A program made the translations under genes and the position numbers. A DNA stretch of 64,000 nt from Dokdonella fugitiva (lineage in GTDB: Bacteria; Pseudomonadota; Gammaproteobacteria; Xanthomonadales; Rhodanobacteraceae). Shown here piece after piece: positions 63,683 to 64,000 of this stretch. The stretch covers positions 169,288 through 233,287 of the forward strand of contig NZ_SLWQ01000008.1 of assembly GCF_004342425.1 (NCBI RefSeq), in the 5' to 3' direction. The notes under the pieces are model-generated. The model searched no databases and had not been told where the DNA came from. It worked only from the letters and a program-made list of their open reading frames with translations. Position 1 is the first letter of the stretch. Every line of letters begins with the position of its first letter.

Positions 63683-64000
63683 GGACCTGCCGCCGGGTCG
63701 AACCCGTCACAGAAGATCGTGTCCGCGGCCGAGCACGGCACCACCGGCGCCGGCGTGACCGTCAGCGCTACCGGCACTCCGATCAACGCGTGGGCGGGAT
63801 CGTTCGTCGCCACGCACAGCATCGCCGTGTACGAACCCGGCGCCAGGCCGTCGGCCGACGGATTGGCCGTGATCGTCACGTTGGTGTTCGCACCGCCCGC
63901 GACCAAGCCGTTGGCCGGGCTCGCGCTCAGCCATGCCACGGCCGCGCCGGCGCACGTGGCCCCACCGCTCGTCGTGGTGCCGCGCACCATCCAGACACCG
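63196..64000 (-). CDS. Secreted multidomain protein, C-terminal part, with DTIFCDGFD motif and shared C-terminal domain
   Basis: Only the C-terminal 268 or so residues are in the window; the 5' end lies beyond 64000, and the in-frame ATG at 63990 is internal to a BACON-like Ig repeat. That repeat (VAWLSASPANGLVAGGAN to GVPVALTV) is followed by VVPCSAADTIFCDGFDPAAGP, which contains the shared motif, and by the 161-residue C-terminal domain that is almost identical to that of the 59524-62619 gene. The two are tandem paralogues on the same strand. Function as for that gene: probable surface or secreted binding protein. Confidence 0.82.
   Translation of the reverse strand, partial: GVWMVRGTTTSGGATCAGAAVAWLSASPANGLVAGGANTNVTITANPSADGLAPGSYTAMLCVATNDPAHALIGVPVALTVTPAPVVPCSAADTIFCDGFDPAAGPFTQPIQDPSFEETTDDASSNPYWDGSDSNAPGDTPFWSNLARTGNFAAWGGGWRGPGTQEWSQTVTIASGGPRWLNYWRNVTLAPNGTATLAIAVDGTVVSTTDIVANGTDADWTNVSVDLGAYADNGTHEVKFTYTATGSEDGNCFVDDITIDEQQGSTR

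Overview
The window is GC-rich, densely coded DNA from a gammaproteobacterium. The gene order prmB-aroC-(2-hydroxyacid dehydrogenase)-asd-fimV-truA-trpF-trpB, the minCDE cluster, the otsB-GH15-otsA trehalose operon and the intergenic arrays of heptamers related to GATTCGT/GATTCGG point to the Xanthomonadales (Lysobacterales), probably near Rhodanobacteraceae. This placement is inference; no rRNA gene is present.

Layout. 1-9.05 kb, minus strand: housekeeping block of aromatic and aspartate-family biosynthesis (trpB partial, trpF, truA, fimV-like polar hub protein, asd, a 2-hydroxyacid dehydrogenase, aroC, prmB). 9.1-24.5 kb: mixed housekeeping genes: SCO1/SenC, psd, a lipoprotein lytic transglycosylase, a HerA-C ATPase, a rhomboid protease, greB, an SRPBCC protein, a LuxR-type two-component pair, a GNAT enzyme and minCDE followed by an HEACH putative metallopeptidase. 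25.3-29.3 kb: tightly overlapped trehalose operon. 29.6-38.1 kb: TonB-dependent receptor behind an AraC regulator, then a membrane winged-helix/PD40 regulator divergent from an M2 (ACE-like) peptidase. 38.4-45.3 kb: small protein, Bcr/CflA transporter, a 1105-residue secreted propeller protein, crcB and a cyclopropane fatty acid synthase. 45.3-64 kb: accessory region of large secreted beta-helix and beta-sandwich proteins, an ECF sigma/receptor-kinase pair, a LysR regulator and parC.

The most unusual signal is a short motif, D-x-[IL]-F-x-[DN]-G-[FV]-[DEQ], shared by six otherwise different exported proteins between 40 and 64 kb. In two it is the very C-terminus, in one it is close to it in degenerate form, in one it precedes a 26-residue tail, and in two it is a hinge before an almost identical 161-residue C-terminal domain. 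It looks like an uncharacterised C-terminal tag or domain boundary of a surface-protein family; no dedicated processing enzyme is recognisable here. The DNA for that shared domain is a 489-bp duplication with only three differences, suggesting gene conversion. A pair of GATAAC-type boxes with the same 21-bp period occurs upstream of the LysR gene and of one beta-helix gene, suggesting a regulatory link.

Other recurring non-coding structure: inverted pairs of heptamer arrays at three loci, a MITE-like element with 28-bp inverted ends, a dispersed palindromic repeat, strong hairpin/T-run terminators after minus-strand genes, and a group of -10 elements followed by CGGC, one of which sits immediately before an ATG (probable leaderless mRNA). 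No tRNA, rRNA, CRISPR array, transposase or prophage gene was seen.
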